A stretch of 64,000 nucleotides of DNA. Origin: Litoditis marina (taxonomy: Eukaryota; Nematoda; Chromadorea; Rhabditida; Rhabditidae). Numbering within the stretch: the stretch's first letter is position 1; each line of letters starts with the position of its first letter. A model generated the notes under the pieces. That model was not told the DNA's origin. It ran no database searches and worked only from the letters and a program-made list of their open reading frames with translations. A program made the translations under genes and the position numbers. Of this stretch, positions 10,701 through 23,400 are shown piece after piece. The stretch spans positions 50,057,605-50,121,604 of the forward strand of contig OZ038433.1 in NCBI GenBank assembly GCA_964036275.1. The letters are read 5' to 3'.

Positions 10701-12947
10701 ATTGGGCTCGCGGCGCCTCGTTTTTTGAGGTGCCCCTTTGTGTTTTTGTGCCTAGAAGTACTGTATCGGATGGCTCGTAAAACGAAACATCAAGGTTGCG
10801 TCGTCAACATATACGACTGTACGGTATCCGCGCAAAAACAGCTGTGCTCCGTGCTGACGCACACACGCCGTGTCTTTAACGTTTCTCGCCAAACGGCTCG
10901 GGCAAAAAGTTGGTCATAAACGTATAACCATTGACTTAATGGCCGGTTGAGAATGAAAAGGTCAACAACTAGGACATCCTTGTTATCCCGGTTTTTCACG
11001 TATTACGCGCCAGAATTTGCGACCACACATCTTTTACAGAACACATTCGAGTGAATTGTGCATGATGGAAGAGTTTCACACGTGAATGAGGAAAACCTGT
11101 CAAAAGTGTATCACGTGTATTTGAAACAATATAGAAATGTTATTTTGCAAGAGTAGCGCTCAGTGGAGCAAATTAATCTGGAAACGTTCTTCTCTATACT
11201 GTTCGTCCACTGCACAGTCACGTTAAGCATGTCAAACACAGCAGAACTCAGGAACGTGTAATTATAAGTGCACGAATCCTCATTAGAATGCGGAATTTAC
11301 GTGACCATTTAATTCACTCCAAGTATAAGTGACATTGATTCTGGTGAGTTTCAGTGCAGTCTGGTGTGCACGCGTAGGAATGTGATGGCGAAGCAGATCA
11401 AACTCCGTCGCGACCAGCAGCGCTCGCGTCACAGCGTCGAGGGACGCCAATCCATCGATAGTTCGGATGGAAACACCACCGGTAAGTAGATTACTTAGGT
11501 ATTCATCAACATTCATAGACCGTGGCACTCGCTAGATAGACAATTTTAGAGGAATTGAGTATAACTTTTATATATATATATATATATTATCCTTAGTTCA
11601 TTCATGTGATTAATTTATTCTGAATCAAGTTTATGTTAGTTAATATTTCGTAGTGTGTCTCACGTGCTCGTAGACATTGACTGGAAGTGGCCAACCCTTT
11701 CTGTAGTCTCTACTCGATATTCGCCCAAATTTAAGGATTTTTAACGCAAATAAACGGGAACAGACGAAAACACCGTATAGTCTTGCAAAGAGCAAAGTTT
11801 CGAATCAGTATTTGAGCGGAAAATGAGTTAGTTAGTTACCTGATCGAATTGCACAAGATCGAAGAAACCGAAACCAGCTTGTTTACAAATATGAACAGAA
11901 ATCCACAATTTGTATAAAACATACCATGAACAACAAATACTACTAATATCATGTGAGATTGTTTGCATAATGGAATCAAGTATAAGTTTCGTCAATCTTC
12001 GACAATAATATAACTAAGATGTCATTAGAGTTTTGTACTCGTTTGATCGTCCTCAATAACGCGATTGAGCGTTTCATGCGCAGTATTAACCAATTTTGAA
12101 TATGGAGGAGCGATCATCATTTGACTTGTGCATTAATTGATATTATGTTTGAACACACAACAGGTAGCACGGTTGTGTGTTTCATGTGCAGTATTGAACA
12201 ATTGAATAAGGACTGAACGTTGTATTTAAGGTTTTCTACAGAGTGAAATGTTTGAAACTGATCCGTCTAGTAAAATGTCACATATAACGCGTTGGTACGT
12301 TTCATGTGCAGTATTAGACAATTCTGAAACTGGAACAAGCCAGTGCCACCTTGATATTAATATTGAATCGTTCCAATGTTCCAGACTGTTCGAAGGAAAC
12401 AACTCCGTCCCCGGATCCGTTGATAGCTCATCCGCAGGCCTTGATGCCTCTAGCCATGTTGAATATGCCCCTGGCTCAACCACCACCAATTACCCAGGTG
12501 AATAGAAAAGAAGACAATATTTATTGCCTCAAAGATTCAGAACAAAGTATGAATACAAATTCGAAAACACCCACTGCAAAAGAATACAGGATTCCAAAAT
12601 GCAATAGGCAGTTTGGGCTAGTAAGTTTGATCTAAAAGGTGTTTTGAATACATATATTCAACACACGTGTACTGTACTGAACGTATTTATTCACATTTAC
12701 AATCGATTGAGTTGCAAACACAAGCTGATACATTTGAATATATACTACTTGCTTGTAAACAAGTCCCGAATTTTGGTTCGAAATGAATAAAAAGTGAGAC
12801 ATATTCCAATGTTTCCAGTTTCCCGCGATGTTCGTTTCCTCTCCCTTCATAAACCAGTACAACAGCCTGTTGCTGCAGTTCCTCCAAATGCAACAGAATG
12901 GGGTGGTGCCTTTCCTGCCGACCACCTTCCCGTCCCCGCCAATCTGA
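1734..12947 (+). CDS. mab-3: mab-3, doublesex/MAB-3 family transcription factor with two DM domains
   Basis: Coding exons: 1734-1737, 7952-8099, 8541-8619, 9524-9667, 11355-11481, 12385-12497, 12819-12947 (247 aa). DM domain 1 is at residues 29-77 (YFCQRCLNHG, zinc ligands C31, C34, H46, C50, C55, C57, C60). DM domain 2 is at about 88-143 (DPHCARCTAHG, C96, C99, H111, C116, C121, C123, C126). The tail is Pro/Gln/Leu-rich and ends with a NQYNSLLLQFLQMQQ-like segment resembling the MAB-3 C-terminus. Two DM domains in tandem is the MAB-3 hallmark. The protein acts in the nucleus in male development and repression of yolk genes. All junctions keep frame. The first exon (only ATGG before a consensus GTAAGT) is the least certain part: the 7952 exon needs one leading base, which that exon supplies, giving MEAEVDV. 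No AATAAA was found near the stop. Confidence 0.9.
4475..4483 (-). promoter_or_regulatory. GLI/TRA-1 core site in mab-3 intron 1 (minus orientation)
   Basis: GACCACCCA on the plus strand is the reverse of TGGGTGGTC. It is 41 bases from a second, opposite-strand site in a GC-rich island (about 4440-4640) within otherwise AT-rich intron 1. The inverted pairing suggests a regulatory element rather than chance, but this is inference. Confidence 0.45.
4524..4532 (+). promoter_or_regulatory. GLI/TRA-1 core site in mab-3 intron 1
   Basis: The fourth perfect TGGGTGGTC in the first 4.6 kb, in inverted arrangement with the site at 4475-4483. It is preceded by ATTC and four bases, partly fitting the TRA-1 half-site. 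Confidence 0.45.
5192..5312. repeat. Palindromic hairpin element of about 120 bp in mab-3 intron 1
   Basis: The left arm beginning GAGGCCGTATGCATGAAAC is almost exactly mirrored by the right arm ending at 5312, with about 40 bp arms and a short centre. The arms are GC-rich (CCCGGGCCGGGTTGGGATGC-like core). A diverged relative with the same ends lies at about 33282-33446 in a bre-4 intron. It is probably a non-autonomous mobile element. Confidence 0.75.
5724..6160. repeat. Tandem repeat, period about 175-185 bp, about 2.3 copies
   Basis: The phrase AGGTTGCGAACG recurs at about 5724 (variant), 5895 and 6079, each followed by the same order of segments (AAGTTAACTATATT, GAAGTTCCAT, GAACTGA, TCCAATGTG). 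Copies differ by point changes and small indels. It lies in mab-3 intron 1 and codes for nothing evident. Confidence 0.75.
8636..8990. repeat. Two-copy tandem duplication in mab-3 intron 3
   Basis: Two units of about 190 bp share AAACGTGTAGATCA near the front and TTATACTGCACTCAAGAGTTTC followed by ATATAGG..AGATTA near the end. The units are clearly diverged, so the duplication is not recent. Confidence 0.7.
11203..11327. repeat. MITE-like element, family 1 (diverged copy)
   Basis: It contains the family core (CAGTCACGT, then AACACAGCAGAACTC) and ends with a degraded form of the TCTAGTATA terminus. It lies directly upstream of the mab-3 exon at 11355. Better preserved copies occur in and beside the ABCD3 gene. 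Confidence 0.55.
12071..12325. repeat. Three spaced copies of GTTTCATGTGCAGTATT in mab-3 intron 5
   Basis: Near-identical 17-20 bp phrases occur at about 12071, 12179 and 12298, each followed by a form of ACAATT. The spacing (about 108 and 119 bp) suggests a decayed tandem array of about 113 bp. Related phrases also occur near 1478 and 1978. Confidence 0.6.
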
Positions 12948-15074
12948 ACCAGACTACAAACTACGTTTTTCGAATTGTAGTCAGTTTTCTGTTATATTAT
13001 ATAGACGCTGACTAGTTACCATCACCCTAGTGGCCGCTCGTATTCTTGCCCAGTTTGGCTAGACATATTTAGAGATCAGGTGATGTAAGAGACGCAGAAT
13101 TAACGAAATTTCTTCACGCAACGACACGTAGGTGTGATGGAAACTATGCTAGCCAGATGCCATTCTTGCTTTCTCGTTATTTCTTCTATAATAAGTGTAC
13201 CGTAATATGTCCGCAATTGTTATTTGTTGTCTCCCCATGATTCAGCTTGCCTCTGATTGGCTGGTGGTTACTGTAGCGTTACCACGTTCGGTTGGCGAGG
13301 TTGAAACATTGATCTGCGCTACGCTGGTAGTTTCCACCTACCAAATTACGGTCTTGCCAACTTAGAAACGTAATTTTGTTATTGTATTGGTTTTATACTC
13401 TAGGTTGGGTTGATTTTCATTATACCGCCAGAATAACTTGGTTAGATCGTTACTTTCTGTCTGTTCGTTTGAGTTCGGAAGATCTTGATAGATTTTTCGT
13501 GTCCCATTTCTACCAGCAGTGTCATATGCATTATTTTTCTATTTTTCATCCGGTTAAGGTTTCGGACCACCACTTAGATACTCGTAAGCAATAACATAAT
13601 CACGTGAACGTGCGGTAACCTCAAAACTTGTAAACTTTTTCACGTTCTCATGTTTTCTGATTCCGTAACTTATACTCTGACTACGAGCACTTAGTGATGG
13701 TTCGAAAACTCCCGTTCCTTTATTTTTCTTGTTATCTGTCTCAGATTATCGATCCTACAGTAGCATTCTGGCAAAAACGAATGGACACCCGATTTCTTGA
13801 ATTTTTATCTCAATTTCTCCTAGCTACTACCTTTCTCCGCGTGAAAGTTTTAGGTGACGAAATCAGAGTTGTCCTTCGTTTTTGTGCATTTCTGAAGATT
13901 CCGACGACAAAAGTAGTGAAATAACTAGTATTCGATCAGCTAACGAAAACAGCCAGTACAGAGAATCTCCTACTTTTGTCGTCTGTCAGCCTTTGTCTCT
14001 CTCTCACCTCTCTCACTCCTGTAATCTGTTACTACCCCCCCCCCCCCCTTTGTCCGTCCCATTGGCCCTCGGCTGTGGTCCCTTCACGGGGACCCGTTGT
14101 TCTCTCGTACGGCGGCCCAGCCGCAACTCATCTATGAATATGGGTGGGATACAATCCCCACTTCACCAGCGCGTATCCCCCTCTCAGCTGCCATTTGTCA
14201 TGGTGCCGCCTAACTGCCCGGGACGTGCCCGGGCAGGTCTGGTGCGCGCCCAAGACACTCCTAATACCGTAAGCAACAACCTTCCGTTGCCTCGCTCCTG
14301 ACCTGCGTCTTCTCAATGAACCGCTATTTCTCTGCTCCTATATCTCGCTGGGATGCAGAGCGAGAGAAATAGCGTGGTTAGTGAGAGACGCAGGTTCAGA
14401 CGAAGATGCCGGGATATTATTGCGCACGGCATCTGACGGAGCTCCAAATATCTACCCATTTATAACCAACGTACACGGGCCACGACGAGTTGTCGTCGCT
14501 AAATAACCCGTTATTCGTGTAAATGTCTGTTCAGAGAATAACTACTGTTTGTTCAAACGTTGAAACTTCTCGATTCATAGTCTAATCCATAGTAACGTCT
14601 ATAACTACAGTAGACCCTCTCTGAGCAGTATTTTGTTAGATTCAGGCACAGCTTTCCTTCAGTTATGCGCAGCTTCATTCCAATACTCGCAATTCATGTT
14701 ATACTGCCCTTGAACCATTTGCTCCCTATAGTTCACCCGGTTATCATCCTATCGCAGGTGAATGTTTCAAGGGTTCAGTAGTTTCACAACAATCCGGTAG
14801 ATTTGCATACGGTCGATACAACTCGGTTTCTGTATTCGCGTGATTTTCGTCATTAGATTACACCATGTCGTATAATGTATATTTTTATTGCATGATTTTT
14901 CTCCAACGGTAGCCATTTCGCGTGTCGTATTGTCGTTAAAAATGAAGTGTTCGCGTAAAATGTTTTATAAGTGCTCTCGACAACAATTAACATAACAGAA
15001 CAACGATTCGGGGGTAAATTATGGTGGGAAACGGAATAACAAATGTGAAACAATCCAAAACGAGTCCGCCACGA
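12948..15074. other. Intergenic spacer between the convergent mab-3 and pno-1 genes
   Basis: This spacer must contain both 3' ends. Most is AT-rich and shows no recognisable exon. From about 13930 to 14430 it is GC-rich, with a run of 14 C near 14034, a palindrome TGCCCGGGACGTGCCCGGGCA at about 14216-14236, and a larger inverted repeat at 14299-14397. An open frame at 13882-14301 crosses this island but shows no known domain and no splice context. I do not call it a gene. Confidence 0.5.
14299..14397. repeat. Inverted repeat carrying CTGCGTCT at both ends
   Basis: The left side (GACCTGCGTCTTCTC then GCTATTTCTCT) is mirrored by the right side (AGAGAAATAGC then GAGAGACGCAGGTTC), giving an interrupted hairpin of about 99 bp. 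The right arm contains the GAGACGCAG motif that recurs through the window. Confidence 0.7.
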
Positions 15075-18000
15075 TTACAACCTTTCACTGGAGCGGGATG
15101 CTATGTTGCGCAGACTACCGTACACCTTCGAGGGAGGAGAACCTAGAACAAGACAAATTGAGTGGACAAACACAACACAGAACCTAATCTTGTCGAAAGC
15201 CCACTGGATCATTGAAAACAGATTATGAACTTGAAAACCCGATCTTGAACTCGATTTACAACCATACAATCACACATATTTCTTTCGCACAATCTTAAAA
15301 CGGTACCTACCTAGAATTAGACTGGAGATTGCGTTCCTCGCCATTCTCAAATTCTGATAAGCGCCCAGCAAGTGAACCTTTGTATCAGCCAGAACTGAAA
15401 AAGAACATGATGAAAAACATGTAGAGATAAAGATAACGCTCTCTTAGCTCTATAAAACGGTCGGTCAAACCTCAAAGTTTATATTTAACTACTAGACGTC
15501 TAGAAACTACGCCCCTTAAAAGGTGTTCAACATGTCGATCATACATTCGTTCAGCGTTTAATACAACTACAACCGAACAAAAGTTAGTTTTCATTGACAA
15601 ACTTCGCGAGTCGAGAACACCTCAAACACAAGACTGATTCCTCACCGATACGTGTCTTGGTCACATTCTCAATGACCAACTTGGTTCGGCCGTCTTTTCC
15701 GGCGATTCTACCGACTGCGCGACTGAGGTTGTCTCCCTTCAGAGAAGATTTCACATCAGCCACCTGAAAACATAAACTGACAATGCGAAAGTGATAATTA
15801 TGCGACTGCTTTTGTAATATGAAATCGAGTATCTAGAGAATCTCGATTACTCACACTCAATGTATTCGGATTAAATCGAGACGTTATTATTACTATTCAG
15901 CCATTTCGATTTTCATACAAAATCATAATGTTCCTTGTGTAATGGAACATTATGAGTTTGTATGAAAATGGCCAATCCATATCCGTTCTGGGCAGCTTTT
16001 GAAGCTCAATTTTCTTTCTTGGATCAAAATAAATCAACTTGAGGAATAGCATTGTACCTGCGCTGACTTTACCGTATAAAGTACAAACTACCAACCTCGA
16101 ATGTTTCGAGGAACAGATGGTCCAGTCGGATGAGCGCCAGAGCGTCGTTAACATCAAAGCCGAGGATGAACGCGCGCACGAAATCGGCCGCCTAAAAACA
16201 GCTGATTAAAAACGCAACCTGCCAATATCAACTGAATCAGGGACCAACAAACACGTAATGAATCGCGTACCTTCTGTAAATCTGTTGTATCCTCCTTGTC
16301 GAGGGGGTTGCGAATTTCCACTATACGAGTCTTCATGTTGAATCTGAAATTGTCATAGTTTTCCATGTTTTGATCCCAATCCATTCAGAAAAGAGTGATG
16401 AAGTCGTGAAATAGACTAGAAATCCACATACTCGTTTTGAATACTCTCACCTGATTTGTAATCCTAAATTTTTTACAACTGGTGTAAATATGTTGACCCA
16501 GTTCTCCTTGAGAGGTGCGTAACGATGTTTGGGCACGGAAACCTGAAATCGAAACAAGAGTCACAATGTCAAACATAGCACATAACCAACCAACCCACTA
16601 GAAAAGTGATTACACCGGAACATGATATAATGCGTATGTTGATGATATAATGCGTGAAGTGACCTACTCAAAACTCTAGACACTACACACTGCCCAAATA
16701 GACAAAATATTAAGACGGAGGTCATTTTCCACACATCTGGGAGAAACTTGGTGTTTTTCTAACCAGAATCATAAAATTCGACATAATTTGTATACCCGAG
16801 TGTGGAATGTGCCCCCACCTTTCTGAGTTCTCCCTTCTCGCCCTTGCTCCTCTTCTGTCTGCGTTCGCCCGACTCGTGACTGGCCCCCGGCTCCTCCGAC
16901 ACCTCGCCAGCCGTCTCGTCCTCCATATCCACATCTCGGGTCGAAGCGCTCTTACGCTTACGCTTCACCTGCAAATATGAATTTGATTTGGCCAGTACTT
17001 TTTGGAAGTCTGTCGTCGTATGATACCAACCTTCGATTATACAGTATGGCAAATACAAACATTCATGCTAGTTTACGGTCATCCAGACCTGGGTCTACTT
17101 TCGCAGAATGTTCTACATCCCCTTATAAATGTGCACTTATTGATACAATTTAAAGTATTCTCTCCCCAAATCCTCATTACCTAAAATGTTCAAAAACGAC
17201 CGTCAACGTAGACAGGGCCAGAATTCATCGAGGCCATCTCCGAATCCGACCCTGGTTACTTCCTCTGCCTTCTCTGATTCTCTCGTCAGCGCACGCTATT
17301 CTGTGGCGCGGCTCCGGGCAAAAAACCGGCGCACGCGGCTATATATTCCATTGAAACCGACAGAAAACGACTGGCCATAAATCCGTCGGCCGCCCGTGCT
17401 GCTGGCTCTACATACTGATTACTCGCTCACAACATTCGGGGACCGAGTAGCAACAATTCGGAAACAAGTTAACCTCCTAGGGTGCACTTTTCATTCAATA
17501 ACAAACCTTCTTCCTGAAGAGCAGGTCAATGAGAAACAACCATTACGCACTACGGAATATTTTCTTTGATGTAATCAACTGTATCAATTCTCAGTCAAAA
17601 AGTACAAAGGGCAGGTAATGTAGACCAAATGTTTCCGATACCCAATGTCAAGCACTTCTCTGCCTACAGCCATTCTACTTGGGGGGCCTTATCGTGTCTG
17701 CGTCTCCAACAAACACGTGCTATCTGGCAGCCGGCTGTCATTTTTTGCGAACCACATTAACGGCGGCACTTCAAAGGCTGCACGCGCGCAAAAAAACACA
17801 AGATTAATGCAACACTGTGGAGGGTCGATAGGCACATAAAAGGTGGCAAAAACAGCAGCAGCAGCAGTGCACGTGTATCGCAACTACAATCTTTAGTGGG
17901 GGACCAACTGAATGCAAGTATATAGTGCAATACTACTGAAACAAGCACGACATCCGATTTCACCCATCCTGATTACTAGGCATCACTCTGTCTATCTATA

Positions 18001-20101
18001 TCTATCATTTTTAGATGACGGCTGCTTGGGTGGCAATTTACGATCTGTCTATGCGTGGACGAATAACAGATAAAAAGGGCAACAAGGGGATATTTTGTTG
18101 CTGACCGCAAATCGGGGACCTACAACAATTGCGTCATAAATAGAATTGAGGTTTGAGGAATCAATAAATCCTAAAACAATAACCCACTCCCACTACTATG
18201 AATAATTCAACCACTACAAAAAGCACGCAAGTGCACTTGTGATTGATTTACTAGTTCAAAGTTTTCCCATATTTAGACACCTTCTTAGAAACAGCGCCCA
18301 TGCTCACCCAGCGCCCACGCCAGAAAGAGTTGCGCATAAAACCACATTGAAGCGCCTACGCAACTTTCTTCCTGTTGCATTTTGTTGCATTTACCTAATC
18401 TACTGTGACTTTCCAGGAAAGTGATAACATGTTGCTCAATACCCCATATAAAACCATAAAACTAACTACAAAAGACGTAAAGACGCTGATAAGCTTTTCT
18501 TTTCGCGATTCAACCTACTACAGGAAATTGAGCCTGTACGAAAAAAGAAATTAACCGAGTACCCCAGGCTTAGATATTGCCACAGACCACAGTTATTTTT
18601 TCGTAATCAAAAAAGTGGCATCACTTCTCCCTGCGACATCACACCTCTTCATGTGATCTAAGTGACTCACGATGCTCGACCTCAAAATCGGTGTACGATT
18701 GTAAACACACTCGTTACCGGGCAGAGATGAACGCCAGCTCGTTTTAATGCCTTATAAAAACATTTATTTATTTCAGCGCAAGTATTTCAACGACTAATCC
18801 TGCTCGTTCACCTTACATCAAACGGCTTGTCTGTGTGTGTGCCATTCAAAAAAGCGTCGTAAAACGCAACCAGGGTAGGGCAATTAAAAGTGCAAAAAAT
18901 GGCGACCACCCGTGTTCGTTTGATAGCGAATGCGCGCCAAAAAAACGAACACAGGGACAGGGCGGCAAATTCATCTGGGGAATGACAGCACGAAGCGGGA
19001 CTTACACAAGTCGAAAAAACATAGATTGATAACTCACACTAAACTGCGTTCTGCGATAACTTTCATTAATAAAGTGATTAAATCTGTTTATGGAAATATA
19101 TAGAAAGTTGAGGAAACCAATGCTCTAGCCACCAAGTCCGACCGGAAAACTTTGAACAAAGCATACCTAGCTTGTTTTACACAGTAAGACAGCACAGCTG
19201 CTGTATGAATGACAGGATGACACACCGTTTCCCGACCCAACATGCAACTGTTTTCTAGCAACTTCATACGCAAACACAATCAGTACTCTTGACTGATAAA
19301 ATGTTATCAATAACTGTAAACTTCCCGAGTTCGATCGTAAAAAAAGTTGAGGAGTGTGTACATAAGCGAATCTGTCTGCATGTGTATTGCATGAGGTGAA
19401 CTTCGTCCCGAACCATGTGGTTCGTTCCAACACCGAACCGAATTTGGGGTGGAACCGAAGTAAATCAACCAATTAATGCTGAAGTTGATCGACTAAGTAA
19501 CGTTTAATTGGGTTTGGTTCTGTTTCCTACCGGTTTGAGTTAAGTACGCAAGTGGTTCTGTATATTACCGAACCAACTGATTCGGGAAGAAGTGGTTCGA
19601 TATTGGTTCGGGAAGAAATTTGCCTGTATGAATAACCATTTCTCTATTTGTAATTTTCTTATTCATGAAAATGCGAAAAGAACAAACCGTGAGGAACTCG
19701 TCGGCCTTTTCTTTCGTTGAACCCTCGGCCTGATTCTGCTCGATCAGTGATGGAAGCTTGGCCGGAAGCTGCAAATGTAATTATGAATTTAGTGCATTCC
19801 AAACATTATAGACAAAGACAGACCGAATAATAATCGTTTCAAAAAACACTGAAAAACCAACCACACCACACCAGTAAGGTGCGACTATTCTACAAAAAGA
19901 AGTACGTTTTTCATTATATAAAGGTTGAAATGCATTATTTTGCATCGAAAATGGGCCAATTTTCCCCATATTGGCCAAAGGGGAGACCATTTATTGCATT
20001 TCCTCACTATTCGGACAACTTTACTATAGTAGGGAACCAACCTCCAGATCAATAAGCTCCGGCATGTCATCCATGGACTCCATTGGAAGATCGTCAGACA
20101 T
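15075..20101 (-). CDS. pno-1: PNO1 (Dim2/Rrp20), KH-domain factor for 40S ribosome assembly
   Basis: Exons, 5' to 3': 20101-20042, 19768-19688, 16968-16819, 16542-16451, 16343-16271, 16191-16096, 15763-15646, 15394-15311, 15142-15075 (273 aa). The N-terminal 97 residues are acidic, then Lys/Arg-rich (KRKRKS) and low in complexity. Residues about 98-273 match PNO1: [30 protein letters not shown], then the C-terminal KH domain with [11 protein letters not shown] and the ending [26 protein letters not shown] tail. Human PNO1 has GKGGK where this has GKDGR. The family binds pre-18S rRNA with NOB1 in the nucleolus and late pre-40S particles. The start codon directly follows a 3' splice-type AG (TTTTATTTGAG), which suggests spliced-leader addition. 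It lies 332 bp downstream of TBL3 on the same strand. Confidence 0.95.
15900..15970. repeat. Short near-perfect hairpin in a pno-1 intron
   Basis: The left arm CCATTT.GATTTTCATACAAA is followed by ATCATAATGTTCC, a loop of about 9 bases, and a matching right arm ending GTATGAAAATGG. The stem is about 30 bp. It resembles either a tiny MITE or a microRNA-like precursor; nothing in the sequence decides between them. Confidence 0.65.
19868..20034. repeat. MITE-like element, family 2 (pno-1 intron 1)
   Basis: Ends CCAGTAAGGTGCGACTATTC and, at the far side, CTATTCGGACAACTTTACT, which are inverted relatives of each other. The interior is diverged from the other copies. Further copies lie in TBL3 introns. 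Confidence 0.65.
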
Positions 20102-20433
20102 CTCAAATAAAACTAGTTATACAAAACAAAACTCAAGAAACTAGTTGAAAAAATGCAGATACAAAACATCAACGATAAGTAAACGTAGGGTAAAAACCCA
20201 TGGAAAAATACAGGACATATAGATGATTTCTATCCATTTCATAAATAACAACTTGAAACTGTCAACAACATCATCATAACGAGAACAAAACAGAACAAAG
20301 CATGGTTGAGGCTGTAAACGATTATGAGGCGATCACTACTAACAACATACATGTACACATTTTAAAACTAACGCAACGCGGAACTTCAACATATATGATC
20401 ACCGTCCATAAAGAAAATGGGGTGTTAACTATT
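20102..20433 (-). other. Intercistronic region between TBL3 and pno-1
   Basis: These 332 bases separate the TBL3 stop codon from the pno-1 start codon on the same strand. They hold no separate promoter-like signal that I can recognise. This is longer than the roughly 100 bp typical of C. elegans SL2 operons, but the acceptor immediately in front of the pno-1 ATG fits trans-splicing of the downstream cistron. Confidence 0.5.
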
Positions 20434-23400
20434 TCAATTCAATCGCATTTGATCCCAGGTAAAATTCAATAAGGTCACATCCTGTCGAGCCTTATTCAGT
20501 CGATCCATGTGACTGTAAATACAACCAACATATACAAATCATCAAACATCAAGTAAAGTTTTTGGTCCGAATTAGTCCAAATTTTGGTTAAAATTTAACA
20601 CCCCGCTAACCGCATAACTGACAGCAAAAACCAGTGAATCCTACGAATAGGACTACATTCTACATTTACTGAAACATTAATGATTCTGCATCTAAAAATA
20701 CTAATATCTGTCTTTGTTTTCTGACCATCCGGACAACAATACTAAATTATGGCTGACCCAACCACTACTATACAATAATTGTTCAATACGAAATCGAAAA
20801 GAGAAAACTAACCGCTTCGTGTAAGGAATGAAAGACTGGACGACTGAATTGATGTTTGGCAACTTCAGCAGTTCCTCGGGAGCATGGATGAGTAGTAGAC
20901 TGTTCAACACCTGCTGGCTGGCCTGCAGAAATAACGCTGATGCAAAACCAAGATGATGAACATTCCATGTTGATTCAACTATTCCCAGAGAACGATCCCA
21001 TTAACAAATGTCTCAGACCTCAAACTACACCAATTGCCTCGGAAATGTTCAAATTTTCTCAGGTTTCGCAGAAACGTAATACCTTCTACTTTATCATGTT
21101 TTTATAGCCAACAACAATTGTTACCCATATGACTCAACAATAATAGAAAATATACGTGAATGACAGCCAGTCAAATTCTAGATAGTCAATAATCCTTAAA
21201 AGATGGTGCATTCCCTTCAAAAGTGTCTGGAACCTGGAAATTACCTGAGAAGTCTTGCTGTTCGTGTTCCATTGGGTGGCGAAATCGAGCAGAGTCTGCG
21301 TCTTTTCCTTGTCCAATCGCGCAAGTGCCATCGTCAGCTCCCCGATATCAATCAACTGATTGATTACCTGCAATCCGTCAAACTCGTAGAACAAGCAATC
21401 TAGTAACAGTAGTAACATATATACAAACAAGTTGTGGATAAAATGAACTCATCTAAAATAACCTCAAACCAGTTTCGAATAATGATTCTCTATCTAGAGA
21501 GGACCCAGAATCACTCTCTTACTCTTACTCACTTTCTCTATACAGAGGACAAATCCGATTTTCAGAAAATTCCACTGTAAAAGGAGCTCATCTCACCTTC
21601 AGAGCGCAGTATGGTCGTGCTAATCCCAAAGCATACTCCAGAGCATCCTGGAAACGGTTCTGCTCCAACAGATTGGACAGAGTCTGAAAACAACGTTGTT
21701 CTTCTGTGAGTATGAATGAACCGACAAGATTCAAGCGACAGACTAGGTATAGAGCATGACTCGAGTACTCCAAACTAAAAATCCGCCATTCTAGAATGAA
21801 AATCGATATATCCTTAAAAAAAGTCAGACAACCAACTGCCGAACGCCATTATGCCAAACTCACGACGTACGAATAGTTGGTAACATTGTCATAGAAGTAT
21901 ACTGGGAAATGATTTCGAACTGTTTCAAGTCTTCCTAGTTTGGGATTCGGGTTCTTTTGGTGTCTAAATACTAGTTTGAATCACATGTTTTAACAAACCA
22001 TCATATTCCTATATAATGAATTGTGAATAGCGTACCTGTTCCTCTTCAATCCGCTGTTTTCTCTTGTTGTCCTCCTCAATTCTTCGTTCCTCCGAGACAT
22101 CCTTCCAGATGACAATTCGACCATCTGTACCCGAAGTCACGTACTCTGACTCATTTGCCGTCACCGAAAGCGACCAAATCTGAAAAAAAAACATTTTATT
22201 GAAATTATATTACTTTTTATTGAATTGTTTTTATCCCCTGTTCAAGTTCCGTAATGAGTTTTATGATACAATCGAGGGCCAAGGGCTTGAAATGAAAATC
22301 AATCAAAACCAAAAGAATGTATACCAATACCAAGAAGAATACGAGTATTAAATGACACAAAACACATTTCCGCGTAATTAATTACCTTATCCGAATGAGC
22401 TTCAATCGAGTTTTCACTTTCCCCCGTTGCCAATGTCCATATTTTGATGATGCCTCCACTATCAGCTGAGACAAGTTGAGTTCCGTGATTCACAAACACT
22501 ACCTGTAAAATAGCCATGAAGTGGTTGGACATGCGCTTTTCTATTTTCTATTTGCAAAAACGCAAACCAATCCACATTGCAAGACGATATCAAATGCCAA
22601 ACGACCCCAACTCTATGAACTTCGTTGAGGCCTTGACGGTATGCAGTATGCTACAGGCTCAGCACTTGAACTGAATAATAATGATCTTAACGACATTTGC
22701 CAAACAAAGTAACTAGGGAGTAAAAAAATATTTATGGTCTGTATCTGACAAGAGTTTATCTATTGTGTTTTGTGTATTGACTGAAAAAAGTAGCTTTACC
22801 CACATTGAAAACTGCCGAATTGTGTCCACTCAGAGTCTGCAGGCACGATTTATCCTGGAGTGACCACACTTTCACCGTCATATCGCCACTGCAGGTAGCG
22901 ACTTTCTGAAGAAGACACAGATAATAATGATAATATCTAACGTTCTGTTGAAAGTACACATAACTAAAGAGTACTAAAACCAACCCCTGTGATAGTATCT
23001 GATAACAAAACGTGCTGAAAATTGGTTACGTGAACTCATTTGACAAGGAAGCAAATCAATTCCAAGTTGACCAACCTGGGCGTTAGGAGAGAATCGGGCG
23101 TCAGCGACTCCTCGACGATGACCCGACAAATTTCCGGCAATACCCAGTTGCATCTTGTTCACATCTATGTGCCAAAGCTTGGCCAATTTGTCCATGCTGT
23201 AAGCCAACACCAATAAAGTAAGGTCCGACTAAGCGACAAAAAGTAGTCTGTTTTAGATGTGAACGCGTGAAAATGTATGATTTTTCCATCAAAAGGCTAT
23301 CGATTTTTTCGGCTGGAAAGTAGTCCGTTTTTCGAATTTTTCTGACTATTTGGACAACTTTACTGGTGTATGGATGTAAGTAAGACATTTGTTTTGGAAT

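Noticed and set aside
13882..14301. 139-residue open frame in the GC-rich island after mab-3
   Set aside because: It runs through a C14 tract and palindromes, has no known domain, no good splice or start context, and other frames are equally open.
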